From NCBI RefSeq assembly GCF_000414115.1, contig NZ_AOPZ01000170.1, positions 1-34,663 on the forward strand: 34,663 bases of DNA. Reading direction: 5' to 3'. Source of the stretch: Streptomyces aurantiacus JA 4570 (GTDB taxonomy: Bacteria; Actinomycetota; Actinomycetes; Streptomycetales; Streptomycetaceae). Positions 1 to 6,910 of the stretch are shown here, one piece after another. A program made the translations under genes and the position numbers. Numbering within the stretch: the stretch's first letter is position 1; every line of letters starts with the position of its first letter. The notes under the pieces are model-generated. The model worked only from the letters and a program-made list of their open reading frames with translations, was not told where the DNA came from and did no database searches.

Positions 1-150
1 TCAGGAGGATGGCGAGGTTGTTCGTGGCGTTGAGGTGGCCCTTGTCGTGGGCGTGGCGGTAGAGGGTTTCGGCTTCGTCGGTGCGGCCTGCCTGCTTCAG
101 GAGGATGGCGAGGTTGTTCGTGGCGTCGAGGTTGCCCTTGTCGTGGGCGT
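1..150. repeat. 96-bp tandem repeat encoding TPR units
   Basis: The sequence at 1-70 recurs at 97-166 with only about two differences, a period of 96 bp or 32 codons. On the minus strand each unit encodes one TPR-like helix pair. Near identity at the DNA level indicates recent unit duplication or homogenisation. More units probably lie beyond the left edge. Confidence 0.85.
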
Positions 151-1478
151 GGCGGTAGAGGGTTTCGGCTTCCTCGGCGGTAGAGGGTTTCGGCTTCCTC
201 GATGCGGTCGGACTTCTCCAGCAGGACCGCGAGGTTGTACGTGGCTCGCCTGTCGCCCTTGTCGGCCAGCGGCCGCACAGCCGCCTCCGTGACGTGGAGT
301 GCGTCGCCCCAGTAGGCGCTCGTCGCGACGGCGAAGCGGTCGTCATCGTCGGCCGCCTGGGCAAGCGCAGTCTCCCGTACCCAGTCCGGCACCGCCGACT
401 CCGCCCCGTCCGCGAGGTAGTCGAACGCCGACCACCACCCCTCGGTCACCGGCACCAGCGGACTCGTCACCCCCAGCCGCACCCGCGAAGCCCACGCGAA
501 CGCCTCCTCAAGCCCTTCCGGCCGCAGTACTGAGCCGCCCGCGTCTGCCAGGCACCGCTCGTGCACCTCCACCAGCAGCCCCCGCGAGTACGGCCCCCGC
601 AGGCCCGCCCGCGTCAGATCGACAGCCGCCGTCACGAGTGCCGCCCCACGCGCGTGGCCGCACGCCCGCCGAGCGCGGCGCCACTCCTGCAACAGCACCG
701 GCCCGGCGGCCATGTACTCGGCGATCCCGTAAGTCCCGTGGTGTGCAACGGCATCCGCGATCCGTGAGTCGTCGCAGTCCCCGGCGCGGGACAACTCGTC
801 CTCGCTCCACAGCCGGTCCAGATCCACGACCGCCGCCATCCGCAGCACCCGTGCCCCGAGCCCCGCCCAACTCTGGGCGACGCCCCCGGCGCCGTCATCG
901 ACGCCGGCGCTGAACGTCTCGTACGGCTTCAACCGCATCGTCGCCACGACCGGCACTCGTAGCCGTACGAACTCCGTGAGCACCTCGGGCTCAAGGCCCT
1001 CCGGCCCGAGGTATTGCTCCAGGTCGTCCAGCCACACCACGCACCGCAGGTGCCCGCAGCCCTCCAGCACGTCCGGAGCGGGCCGCAGCCTCGCGCCCGC
1101 CGGGGGCGCCAACACCCGGTACTCCGGCAGCAGTTCACGTACCGCCTCGAACGCGGCCCGCGTCTTCCCCGCCGTGGAGTCACCCACCACCAGCACGAGG
1201 CCGCCCTCCTCGGCCGCCTCCCGGACCCGCTCCCAAAGCTCCTCGTCGACGTCCCGCGCGACGTACGGAGGCAGCTTGCTGCCGTCCTCCCCGGGCCGCG
1301 CCCGGTGCGCCCCGGCGGCGAGGGCGTCCCAGTCGCGGGCGAGCGGCCAGCGGCCGGGGTCCTGCAAGTACCGCTGTGGCGGCCCCGCCCGTTCCCCGCC
1401 GAACGTGACGGACCCGATGGACTGCGCCTGGATGACGTCGCGCTGCTCGCCGCCGGAGATGTGGTTGTCGCCCGTCAT
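1..1478 (-). CDS. P-loop NTPase with C-terminal TPR repeats, partial and frameshifted
   Basis: The gene starts at the ATG at 1478, the first start after an in-frame TAG, and runs off the left edge. The N-terminus (MTGDNHISGGEQRDVIQAQS) resembles the short leader of many Streptomyces NTPase/TPR proteins. A Walker A (GDSTAGKT, about residue 100) and a Walker B-like strand (VVWLDDLEQY) mark a P-loop ATPase of STAND-like layout. The C-terminus has TPR-type repeats of 32 residues (ETLYRHAHDKG...ATNNLAILL). A 25-bp tandem duplication at 151-200 moves the repeats into another frame: before it the protein reads EEAETLYR, after it the TPR reading needs a +1 shift. The original frame stays open to the edge but encodes Arg/Pro-rich nonsense. 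The Shine-Dalgarno-like GGGAGG lies only one base from the ATG, which is unusually close. Substrate and role are unknown; STAND/TPR proteins often act as signalling or defence ATPases. The gene may be inactive, or the shift may be an assembly error. Confidence 0.72.
   Translation of the reverse strand, partial: MTGDNHISGGEQRDVIQAQSIGSVTFGGERAGPPQRYLQDPGRWPLARDWDALAAGAHRARPGEDGSKLPPYVARDVDEELWERVREAAEEGGLVLVVGDSTAGKTRAAFEAVRELLPEYRVLAPPAGARLRPAPDVLEGCGHLRCVVWLDDLEQYLGPEGLEPEVLTEFVRLRVPVVATMRLKPYETFSAGVDDGAGGVAQSWAGLGARVLRMAAVVDLDRLWSEDELSRAGDCDDSRIADAVAHHGTYGIAEYMAAGPVLLQEWRRARRACGHARGAALVTAAVDLTRAGLRGPYSRGLLVEVHERCLADAGGSVLRPEGLEEAFAWASRVRLGVTSPLVPVTEGWWSAFDYLADGAESAVPDWVRETALAQAADDDDRFAVATSAYWGDALHVTEAAVRPLADKGDRRATYNLAVLLEKSDRIEEAETLYRRGSRNPLPPRPRQGQPRRHEQPRHPPEAGRPHRRSRNPLPPRPRQGPPQRHEQPRHPP
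151..200. repeat. 25-bp perfect tandem duplication causing a frameshift
   Basis: Bases 151-175 are repeated exactly at 176-200. Twenty-five is not a multiple of three, so the second copy shifts the frame of the TPR gene. Removing one copy joins the N-terminal NTPase frame to the frame that encodes the intact TPR units. Confidence 0.93.
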
Positions 1479-1572
1479 GCCTCCCTACGGTAGACCGGGG
1501 CGCGCGCCCAACCACCCTGTTCCGCAGGGAGATCGGGGCGGGGAGGCGCCGACCGCCGCAGGGCGTGCGCCA

Positions 1573-1929
1573 TCACCGGTCGGTCGCCCGAGGATGCGCC
1601 GTCCCCGCATACGTGACCCAACAGGTCTCGCGCGCCACATCGATGAGGTACCAGACGCGCCCGCCACTCGTCACCTCGATCTGCCACTGCTCGCAGGTCT
1701 GGCCTCGATAAGTGCCGTGCGCCAGCGTGCCTTTGAGGCGGTGGTGGCGAGACGACTCAGCGGTGGGCCGGGGGTCCGTGCGCATAGCCAGCCAGGCCCG
1801 GTAGGTGTTCTTGCGAGCCTGCTGGCACAGGCTGTCCCAGCCCTTCGCCGACGCGGCGTCCGCGAAGCGGACCTCCCACTGGCCCTCCGGCGCCGGAGGC
1901 GCGGCACGGTCGCCGCGTGACGGCGTCAC
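1573..1929 (-). CDS. ParE/RelE-like toxin
   Basis: This 118-residue protein starts at a GTG (1929) that overlaps the stop of the upstream antitoxin gene in a GTGA arrangement, so the two are translationally coupled. Visible features are a strand near the N-terminus (QWEVRFA, 17-23), a helical Trp/Arg-rich stretch, RHHRLKG (about 61-67) and a C-terminal sheet (QWQIEVTSGGRVWYLID followed by AGTAHPRATD). This is the pattern of actinobacterial ParE/RelE-superfamily toxins, which act on gyrase or on ribosome-bound mRNA. Which target applies here cannot be told from sequence. The predicted chain is basic and compact, as expected. The order antitoxin then toxin is the usual one. The family call is fairly secure; the activity is inferred. 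Confidence 0.72.
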   Translation of the reverse strand: MTPSRGDRAAPPAPEGQWEVRFADAASAKGWDSLCQQARKNTYRAWLAMRTDPRPTAESSRHHRLKGTLAHGTYRGQTCEQWQIEVTSGGRVWYLIDVARETCWVTYAGTAHPRATDR

Positions 1930-2408
1930 CCGGCTTCCCGGGGGTCCGACACCCGGCCGTGGTCCGCGTCGTGGTCCCGCGTCAGTGCGGACAGGAGCTC
2001 GGGATCCGAGTGGGCCTCCGCGGTGTGCTGCCAGGAGATGAGGAGTTGGGCGGTGGCCGCGCTGTTGGCGACGGAGTCGGCCGCGCGCATCGTGTCGACC
2101 AGTTCGAGGGCGAAGGCGTGGACATCCGCTTCCGGCAGGAAGTGAACCCAGGGAAACGCGTCGGGCAGTATGTCGAGGAGCAGTTCCATGCTGCCGGGCT
2201 CCCGCCGGGCCATCGCGGCGAGCATGCGCGTCGCCGCCGATACGACGGTCTGGTCCTGCTCGGCCCGCGCCGCGGTCGTGAGGACCAGGTCCTCGCCGTC
2301 CCTGCGGTGCAGGAGCAGGCGCGGGGACTCTCTGAGCCTGGCCAAGGTCTGCTTGTTCTTGTTCACCAGCTCGGAGAAGTTCACGGCGGCCGCGTTCTCG
2401 GTGCTCAT
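1926..2408 (-). CDS. Antitoxin, Phd/YefM-like N-terminus with long C-terminal domain
   Basis: This 160-residue protein precedes the ParE-like toxin and overlaps it by 4 bp. The N-terminus (NFSELVNKNKQTLARL, then LLLHRRDGEDLVLTT) resembles the DNA-binding fold of Phd/YefM antitoxins. It is followed by about 100 residues of helical sequence (MLAAMARREPGSMELLLDI, then ALELVDTMRAADSVANSAA), longer than the roughly 80 residues of ordinary Phd proteins. I chose the ATG at 2408 because a -10-like TACTTT lies 7 bases upstream, no Shine-Dalgarno is present, and two dyads sit just before it; this suggests a leaderless mRNA. An earlier in-frame start at 2486 would put the dyads inside the coding region and is less likely. 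It probably neutralises the toxin and represses its own promoter. Confidence 0.7.
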   Translation of the reverse strand: MSTENAAAVNFSELVNKNKQTLARLRESPRLLLHRRDGEDLVLTTAARAEQDQTVVSAATRMLAAMARREPGSMELLLDILPDAFPWVHFLPEADVHAFALELVDTMRAADSVANSAATAQLLISWQHTAEAHSDPELLSALTRDHDADHGRVSDPREAG

Positions 2409-2409
2409 G

Positions 2410-2431
2410 ACTTTGAAAGTACTTCGAAAGT
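2410..2431. promoter_or_regulatory. Tandem 11-bp dyads and -10 box of the toxin-antitoxin operon
   Basis: Two adjacent 11-bp near-palindromes, ACTTTGAAAGT (2410-2420) and ACTTCGAAAGT (2421-2431), begin one base upstream of the antitoxin ATG. Read on the minus strand they contain TACTTT, a good -10 hexamer ending 7 bases before the ATG, which would place transcription start at the ATG itself. The -35 match is poor. The arrangement fits an autoregulatory operator; protein binding is inferred. Confidence 0.6.
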
Positions 2432-2501
2432 TGCTGACCTGCCATCGCCCGTAAGAGGGACCTACCGCCCGCAAGCGCTCGCGCACGCGGGCGGTGCGCG
2501 G

Positions 2502-3965
2502 CTACTTCGCGAAGTACTCCCCGAAGTGGGCGGAGCCGTAGCCGCCGCCCAGGTTGAAGCTCTTGGCGTCCGTGCCGGTCACGCCGGAGGTGTCGGTCGG
2601 GAGCTGCCAGACGCGGCCGGCCCAGGTGTCCTCGCCGTTGCCGCCGACGTAGACCTCGGGCTTGCCGTTCTTGTCGGCGTCGAGGACGGTGACGGCCTCG
2701 CCGAAGTGGTCCTTCGCCTCGGAGGTGCTGGGGACGCCCTTGGAGTTCTGCGTGAGGACCTTGGCGCCGGTGGTGGTGACACCGGTCCTGCTGCCGCGCA
2801 GGAGGGTGATCGCCCCGGACCCGGCGGTCTCGGGCGCGGTGGCGGACTCCCAGGACGCGCCGACCACGATGTCCGCGTAGCCGTCCCGGTCCACGTCGCC
2901 GACGGCGACGTCGTTGCCCCAGCGGTCGCCCTTCTCGTCGACCCCGGGGACGCCCGGGCTGCTCTGGTCGTAGACGCGGGCGGGCACTGTCCTGCTCACG
3001 CCGTCCGGGCCGCCGTAGGTGACGCTGATCGCGCCGCTGCTGTTGGCGTCGTACGCCTGCGGGGTGCCGACGAAGTCCTGGTAGCCGTCGCCGTTGAGGT
3101 CGCCGAAGGAGCCCTGGTGCCGGGAGTCGATCCTGCCGCCGGGGACCAGGCCGGTGCGGGTGCCCTTGAGGACGCGGGCCTGGAAGCCGTCGGAGGAGGT
3201 CCGGCCGCTGCCCATGGCCACGACGTCGTCGATGCCGTCGCCGGTCATGTCGCCGATCTCCGCGCCGCTGACGGCCGTCCCGTCCTTGGCCTCGGTGTCC
3301 CGGAAGCCGGTCGAGGCGGGCTTGCCGGTGGAGCGGTCGAAGGGGCCGTACAGCATGCCGACGCCCCACGTGGAGTCGCCGGGGCCCGGGCCGACCTGCG
3401 CGGCGCCGACGATGTCCGCCCTGCCGTCGCCGTTGACGTCGCCGATGCCGTGCCAGGCCGAGCGGAAGGCGGGGGACTGCTCGGTGCCCGCGCCGGTGGG
3501 GATCTGGGTGCCCCCGGAGATGCCGTCCTTGCCGCCCCACAGCACCAGCATGTCGTTGCCGCTGATCAGCAGGTCGTCGTAGCCGTCGCCGTCGAGGTCG
3601 CCGTGGCTCGCCTGGTGGCCCCAGCCGTAGTCGGAGGCCGTGGGCTCGCCCGGGATGCCGGGGGTGGCCCGGCTGATCAGCTGCTGCTTGTCGTGGCGGA
3701 GACCGGTCGGGGAGCCGTAGACGATGGAGACGAGTCCGGCCCGCTTGAGGCCGTCGACCTTGGCGCTGGGCGCTCCGACCGCCAGGTCCGCGTAGCCGTC
3801 GCCGTTGAAGTCCGGCCGCCTCGCCAGGTCCGCGTAGCCGTCGCCGTTGAAGTCGGCGGCCGCCTTCGCGGGGGCGGGGGCGGCGGGCGCGGCCTGGGCC
3901 GGGGCGGTGGCGCTCAGCAGCGCGGCGGCGCAGGCGGCAGCAGTGACGTACGTGGTTCTTCGCAA
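2502..3965 (-). CDS. Secreted FG-GAP/VCBS repeat beta-propeller protein
   Basis: This 487-residue protein has a Sec signal peptide ([18 protein letters not shown], cleavage likely after APAQA near residue 25). It then carries about seven FG-GAP repeats of the form DxNGDGYxDxxVGA, each with a calcium-binding DxDxDG-type loop. These build an integrin-alpha-like beta-propeller. Such proteins are exported; their ligands in Streptomyces are mostly unknown. The start codon is TTG (3965-3963), preceded by GGGGG about 8 bases upstream; no in-frame ATG or GTG fits the signal peptide. The first repeat motif is duplicated in frame (42-bp period, 3780-3854). The gene stands alone, downstream of and on the same strand as the AraC gene, with a hairpin between them. 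Confidence 0.85.
   Translation of the reverse strand: MRRTTYVTAAACAAALLSATAPAQAAPAAPAPAKAAADFNGDGYADLARRPDFNGDGYADLAVGAPSAKVDGLKRAGLVSIVYGSPTGLRHDKQQLISRATPGIPGEPTASDYGWGHQASHGDLDGDGYDDLLISGNDMLVLWGGKDGISGGTQIPTGAGTEQSPAFRSAWHGIGDVNGDGRADIVGAAQVGPGPGDSTWGVGMLYGPFDRSTGKPASTGFRDTEAKDGTAVSGAEIGDMTGDGIDDVVAMGSGRTSSDGFQARVLKGTRTGLVPGGRIDSRHQGSFGDLNGDGYQDFVGTPQAYDANSSGAISVTYGGPDGVSRTVPARVYDQSSPGVPGVDEKGDRWGNDVAVGDVDRDGYADIVVGASWESATAPETAGSGAITLLRGSRTGVTTTGAKVLTQNSKGVPSTSEAKDHFGEAVTVLDADKNGKPEVYVGGNGEDTWAGRVWQLPTDTSGVTGTDAKSFNLGGGYGSAHFGEYFAK
3780..3854. repeat. 42-bp in-frame tandem duplication in the FG-GAP gene
   Basis: The 33 bases at 3780-3812 recur exactly at 3822-3854, offset 42 bp. Each copy encodes DFNGDGYADLA, joined by RRP. 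The duplication keeps frame and adds one calcium-loop motif right after the signal peptide. Confidence 0.9.
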
Positions 3966-3995
3966 GAGAGAGACCCCCGAGAAGTGTGTGGTGCC

Positions 3996-4019
3996 GGGCC
4001 GGATGTCGGCTTCCGGCCC
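3996..4019 (-). terminator. Hairpin between the AraC and FG-GAP genes
   Basis: GGGCCGGA (3996-4003) pairs with TCCGGCCC (4012-4019) across an 8-base loop. It lies downstream of the AraC gene stop and upstream of the FG-GAP start on the same strand. It may end AraC transcription or act in the leader of the FG-GAP mRNA; no T-tract is present. Confidence 0.45.
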
Positions 4020-4073
4020 GATCCTGGTGCTGGAGTTGACCCATGGGGGAGCCCGATGGTTGGTGTGACGTGC

Positions 4074-5054
4074 TTAACGCTTTCCGCCCGCGCGGGCCCG
4101 GTAGCGCCCCGGTGTCGTGCCGAACTCCCTGCTGAACGCGTGCGACAGGGCGTACGGCGAGCCGTAGCCCACGCGGCGGGCGATGGCGTCCAGCGGAGCC
4201 CCGCCCTCGCGCAGCAGCGCCGCCGCCCGCGTGACGCGCCACCAGCTCAGGTACGCCATCGGCGGGCGGCCCACCAGCGGTGTGAACCTGCGCGCCAGCG
4301 TCGCCCGCGAGACGCCCGCGCGGGCCGCCAGGCGGTCGTTGGTCCAGGGGTGCGCCGGATCCGAGTGCAGCAGCCGCAGCGCCGTCGCCACCGCCGGGTC
4401 GCGCAGCGCGGGCGCCCAGCCGGGCGCCCCCGCCTCCGCGCGGTCCGCCAGCCACGCCCGGATCGAGTAGACCAGGAGCAGGTCCAGAAGGCCCGGTACC
4501 GCGATGTCGCCTCCCGGGCGGCCGCCCGCCTCCCCCTGTGTCTCGTGCGCCAACAGGCCGAGTGCCGCGCGTAGTTCGGGGTGGCGGTCCGGGCGCGCCG
4601 GCAGGTGCACCACGTCCGGCAGCTCGGCCAGGAGCGGGTGCGCCTGCGCGCGGTCCAGGCGGTACTTGCCGCACATGACCTCGACATCGGCACCGGCACC
4701 GGCCTCGGTATCGACCCCGGGCTCGGCCTCGGCCTCGGCATCGAACGCGGCCGGGCGCGTCGCCAGCCACCGCTCGAAGTCCACCGCCCGCTCCACCGCC
4801 CGGGCCCCCTCCGCCCTCGCGTCCGCCAGCAGATGCGCCGAGCCGTGCGGCAGCAGCGCCACGTCGCCCGGTCCCAGCGGGATCCGGCGGCGGCCCTCGT
4901 CGAGGAGGAGCTGGCAGCTGCCCGCCAGGACCACGTGGAAGCCCGCCCCCTCGTACGCGGGCAGCCTCGTGGCCCAACTCCCGGACGCCCTAGTCCGGTT
5001 CGCCGAGGGGCTGCCCACGCGTACGGCGGAGATCGCGTCGCTCACCACGTCCAT
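4074..5054 (-). CDS. AraC-family transcriptional regulator with cupin sensor domain
   Basis: I place the start at the ATG of MDVVSDAISAVRVG (5054), giving 326 residues; an upstream in-frame start at 5123 is possible but would include the opposite gene's promoter. Residues 1-200 form an AraC_binding/cupin_6-type domain (GAGFHVVLAGSCQLLLDEG, then PLGPGDVALLPHGSAH). The C-terminal 100 residues hold the two helix-turn-helix motifs (DRLAARAGVSRATLARRF, then AIARRVGYGSPYALSHAF) and the usual FGTTPGRYR end. A low-complexity acidic stretch (DAEAEAEPGVDTEAGAGADV) lies between the halves. The gene diverges from the MBL-fold hydrolase at 5181, the typical layout of a regulator with its target. The effector is unknown. 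Confidence 0.88.
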   Translation of the reverse strand: MDVVSDAISAVRVGSPSANRTRASGSWATRLPAYEGAGFHVVLAGSCQLLLDEGRRRIPLGPGDVALLPHGSAHLLADARAEGARAVERAVDFERWLATRPAAFDAEAEAEPGVDTEAGAGADVEVMCGKYRLDRAQAHPLLAELPDVVHLPARPDRHPELRAALGLLAHETQGEAGGRPGGDIAVPGLLDLLLVYSIRAWLADRAEAGAPGWAPALRDPAVATALRLLHSDPAHPWTNDRLAARAGVSRATLARRFTPLVGRPPMAYLSWWRVTRAAALLREGGAPLDAIARRVGYGSPYALSHAFSREFGTTPGRYRARAGGKR

Positions 5055-5110
5055 ACGGGGAGCGTACGCGGCGATGAGACGCTCGCGTATCCAGGTGAGG
5101 CTCCAGCGCA

Positions 5111-5139
5111 TTGAAGCGCTCAACTCCGCTGCCTACCGT
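5111..5139 (+). promoter_or_regulatory. Probable promoter of the MBL-fold hydrolase gene
   Basis: TTGAAG (5111-5116) and TACCGT (5134-5139) are separated by exactly 17 bases. The first hexamer sits in the quasi-palindrome TTGAAGCGCTCAA (5111-5123), a possible binding site for the divergent AraC protein. Transcription would start near 5146, leaving a leader that contains the ribosome site GGAAGGGGG before the ATG at 5181. Confidence 0.5.
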
Positions 5140-5180
5140 GAGACGCAGCCACAGGGAAAGTCATACGGAAGGGGGACGCC

Positions 5181-6098
5181 ATGGAGCGGTTCGTGCTCGG
5201 GGACGTCGAGGTGCTGCGGGTCGAGGAGATGCGGGGGCGGTTCGGGCCGGGGCGGGTGCTCGTGCCGGACTGTCCGCCCGAGGTGTGGGACGCCAACGCC
5301 GACTGGCTGGCACCGGAGTTCTGGGAGCCGGAGGCCGACCAGGTCGTGGGCGTCGTACAGACCTGGGTGCTGCGCAGCGAGGGGCGGACGGTCCTCGTCG
5401 ACACGGGGGTCGGCAACGGGCGGAAGCGGCCCGGCTCGCCGCACTTCCACGGCCTGGAGACGGACTACCTCGGCCGGCTCGCGGCCGTGGGCGTGCGCCC
5501 CGAGGACGTGGACGTCGTCGTCAACACCCATCTGCACGGGGACCACGTGGGCTGGAACACCCGCGCGGAGGGCGACGACTGGGTGCCCACGTTCCCGAAC
5601 GCCACCTACCTGATGCCCGCCGCCGACCACGCCCGCTTCTCGCCGGAGGGCGCCGCCGCGCTGCCCGCTCCGCGCGATCCCGCCGAGCGCGCCCGCCGCG
5701 AGGAGCACCGGAACATCTTCGCGGACAGTGTGGAGCCGGTGGTGCGGGCGGGGCAGGCCGTGCTGTGGGAGGACGCGTACCGGATCGACGGCCGGCTGGC
5801 CCTCGAACCCGCGCCCGGCCACACCCCCGGCTCGTCCGTCCTGCGCCTGGCCTCCGGCACCGACCGGGCCGTCTTTGTGGGCGATCTGCTGCACACCCCG
5901 GTGCAGATCCTGGAGCCGGAGTGCAGCAGCTGCCTGTGCGAGGACCCGAAGGCGGCGGCCGTCAGCCGGCGCCGGGTCCTTGAACGGGCCGCCGACGAGC
6001 GGGAGTTGTTCGTGCCCGCGCACTTCGGGGGCGCGGGCGCGGCCGAAGTCCGCCGCGAGGGCCGCGGGTTCGCCGTACAACAGTGGCGCACTAACTAG
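5181..6098 (+). CDS. MBL-fold metallo-hydrolase
   Basis: This 305-residue protein has the zinc-binding HxHxDH signature (H117, H119, D121, H122 in NTHLHGDHVGWN). Further ligands are the later His of PGHTPGSS, the Asp of VFVGDLLH and the C-terminal His of VPAHFGG. The order matches the lactonase/hydrolase branch of the metallo-beta-lactamase superfamily (quorum-quenching lactonase-like, AttM/AiiA type), although the substrate cannot be deduced. The start is the ATG after a strong GGAAGGGGG ribosome site. No signal peptide is seen, so it is cytoplasmic. It is probably controlled by the divergent AraC regulator. Its stop codon lies in an inverted repeat shared with the convergent SGNH gene. Confidence 0.86.
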   Translation: MERFVLGDVEVLRVEEMRGRFGPGRVLVPDCPPEVWDANADWLAPEFWEPEADQVVGVVQTWVLRSEGRTVLVDTGVGNGRKRPGSPHFHGLETDYLGRLAAVGVRPEDVDVVVNTHLHGDHVGWNTRAEGDDWVPTFPNATYLMPAADHARFSPEGAAALPAPRDPAERARREEHRNIFADSVEPVVRAGQAVLWEDAYRIDGRLALEPAPGHTPGSSVLRLASGTDRAVFVGDLLHTPVQILEPECSSCLCEDPKAAAVSRRRVLERAADERELFVPAHFGGAGAAEVRREGRGFAVQQWRTN

Positions 6099-6116
6099 AA
6101 CGCTCTATCTAGTGCG
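6087..6116. terminator. Inverted repeat spanning both convergent stop codons
   Basis: CGCACTA (6087-6093) pairs with TAGTGCG (6110-6116), and inside it ACTAGA (6094-6099) pairs with TCTAGT (6108-6113); the two pairings overlap, so they are alternatives. The structure covers the stop codons of the hydrolase (6096-6098) and of the SGNH gene (6109-6111), only 10 bases apart. It is a likely bidirectional terminator, although AT-rich and short. Confidence 0.45.
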
Positions 6117-6798
6117 ACATGGTGGTGGAGTCGGCGGGCCCGCCCAGGTCCCACGCCTCCCACATCGCCCCCGCGAACGCGGCCGCCAGCTTCCGCTCGC
6201 CGTGCTCGTTCGGATGCGTCCCGTCGTACGTGTCCAGATGGATGTCGTACGCGGCCGGCGGCGAGGCCAGGAGCAGCGACGACGCGGCCGTGTCCAGGTC
6301 GGCGACCGTCTTGGCCAGGAGTTCGTTGAAGCGGTCGACCTCGGCGGCGAAGTCGGGGTCGGCCTCGGCGCGCACGTTCGGGATGACGGGCAGCACGGCG
6401 ACGGCGACGCGCGGGTTGGCGCGGCGGGCCTCCGCGACGAAGCGGCGCACGTTGTCCGATGTCTGCTCGGCGTTGGTGTAGAAGCCCAGGTCGATCAGGC
6501 CGAGGGAGACGAGGACGACGTCCGCGCGGTGCGCGGTGACGGCGTCGGCGATCAGGGGGACCATGTGCTGCCAGCCCTCGCCCCAGCCCGCCAAGTGGCG
6601 GCGCGGGAAGTCGGGTTCGGCGTACTCGTACGACGTGGGGGCCTCGGTGGCCTTGTCGTACAGCGTCTCCCGGGGGCCGACGATCTTGAAGGGGGCGCCG
6701 TGGGCGGCGCACAGGTGGCGCCACATCCAGTAGCGCCAGGTGTGTTCCCCGGCGCTACCGATGGTCATCGAGTCGCCGACGAACATGAACCTGAGCAT
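6109..6798 (-). CDS. SGNH/GDSL-type hydrolase
   Basis: Starting at the ATG of MLRFMFVGDSMTIG the product is 229 residues. The block I nucleophile motif is GDS (Ser10), and the block V Asp-His pair is in DGTHPNEHG near residue 192. These are the catalytic triad of SGNH esterases/lipases. Block III, normally GxND, reads GLID here, so the oxyanion-hole Asn is not obvious. There is no signal peptide, unlike many secreted streptomycete GDSL lipases. A longer in-frame start at 7095 would overlap the divergent gene and is rejected. The substrate is unknown; carbohydrate or acyl ester hydrolysis is the usual role of the fold. Confidence 0.83.
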   Translation of the reverse strand: MLRFMFVGDSMTIGSAGEHTWRYWMWRHLCAAHGAPFKIVGPRETLYDKATEAPTSYEYAEPDFPRRHLAGWGEGWQHMVPLIADAVTAHRADVVLVSLGLIDLGFYTNAEQTSDNVRRFVAEARRANPRVAVAVLPVIPNVRAEADPDFAAEVDRFNELLAKTVADLDTAASSLLLASPPAAYDIHLDTYDGTHPNEHGERKLAAAFAGAMWEAWDLGGPADSTTMSH

Positions 6799-6910
6799 CC
6801 GCTCATCATCGCGCCACGGCGGGGCGTCCCGCCGCCACACGGCGTGTGAGGCTGAGCACGCCGCCCGGCCCCGGGACTGCCCGCGCCGCGCGGATGGCAC
6901 GCTTGGGCCC

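Noticed and set aside
1..200. CRISPR-like array at the left edge
   Set aside because: Units are 96 bp, contiguous without unique spacers, and encode TPR helices.
1917..4574. Plus-strand open frame of 885 codons
   Set aside because: It is the antisense of the antitoxin, FG-GAP and AraC genes. Composition is Val/Gly/Arg-rich without motifs, an effect of high third-position GC.
1573..4977. Minus-strand open frame of over 1100 codons across three genes
   Set aside because: Only its last 118 codons (from the GTG at 1929) read as a protein family; the rest is Gly/Arg/Pro-rich antisense or off-frame sequence of the antitoxin, FG-GAP and AraC genes.
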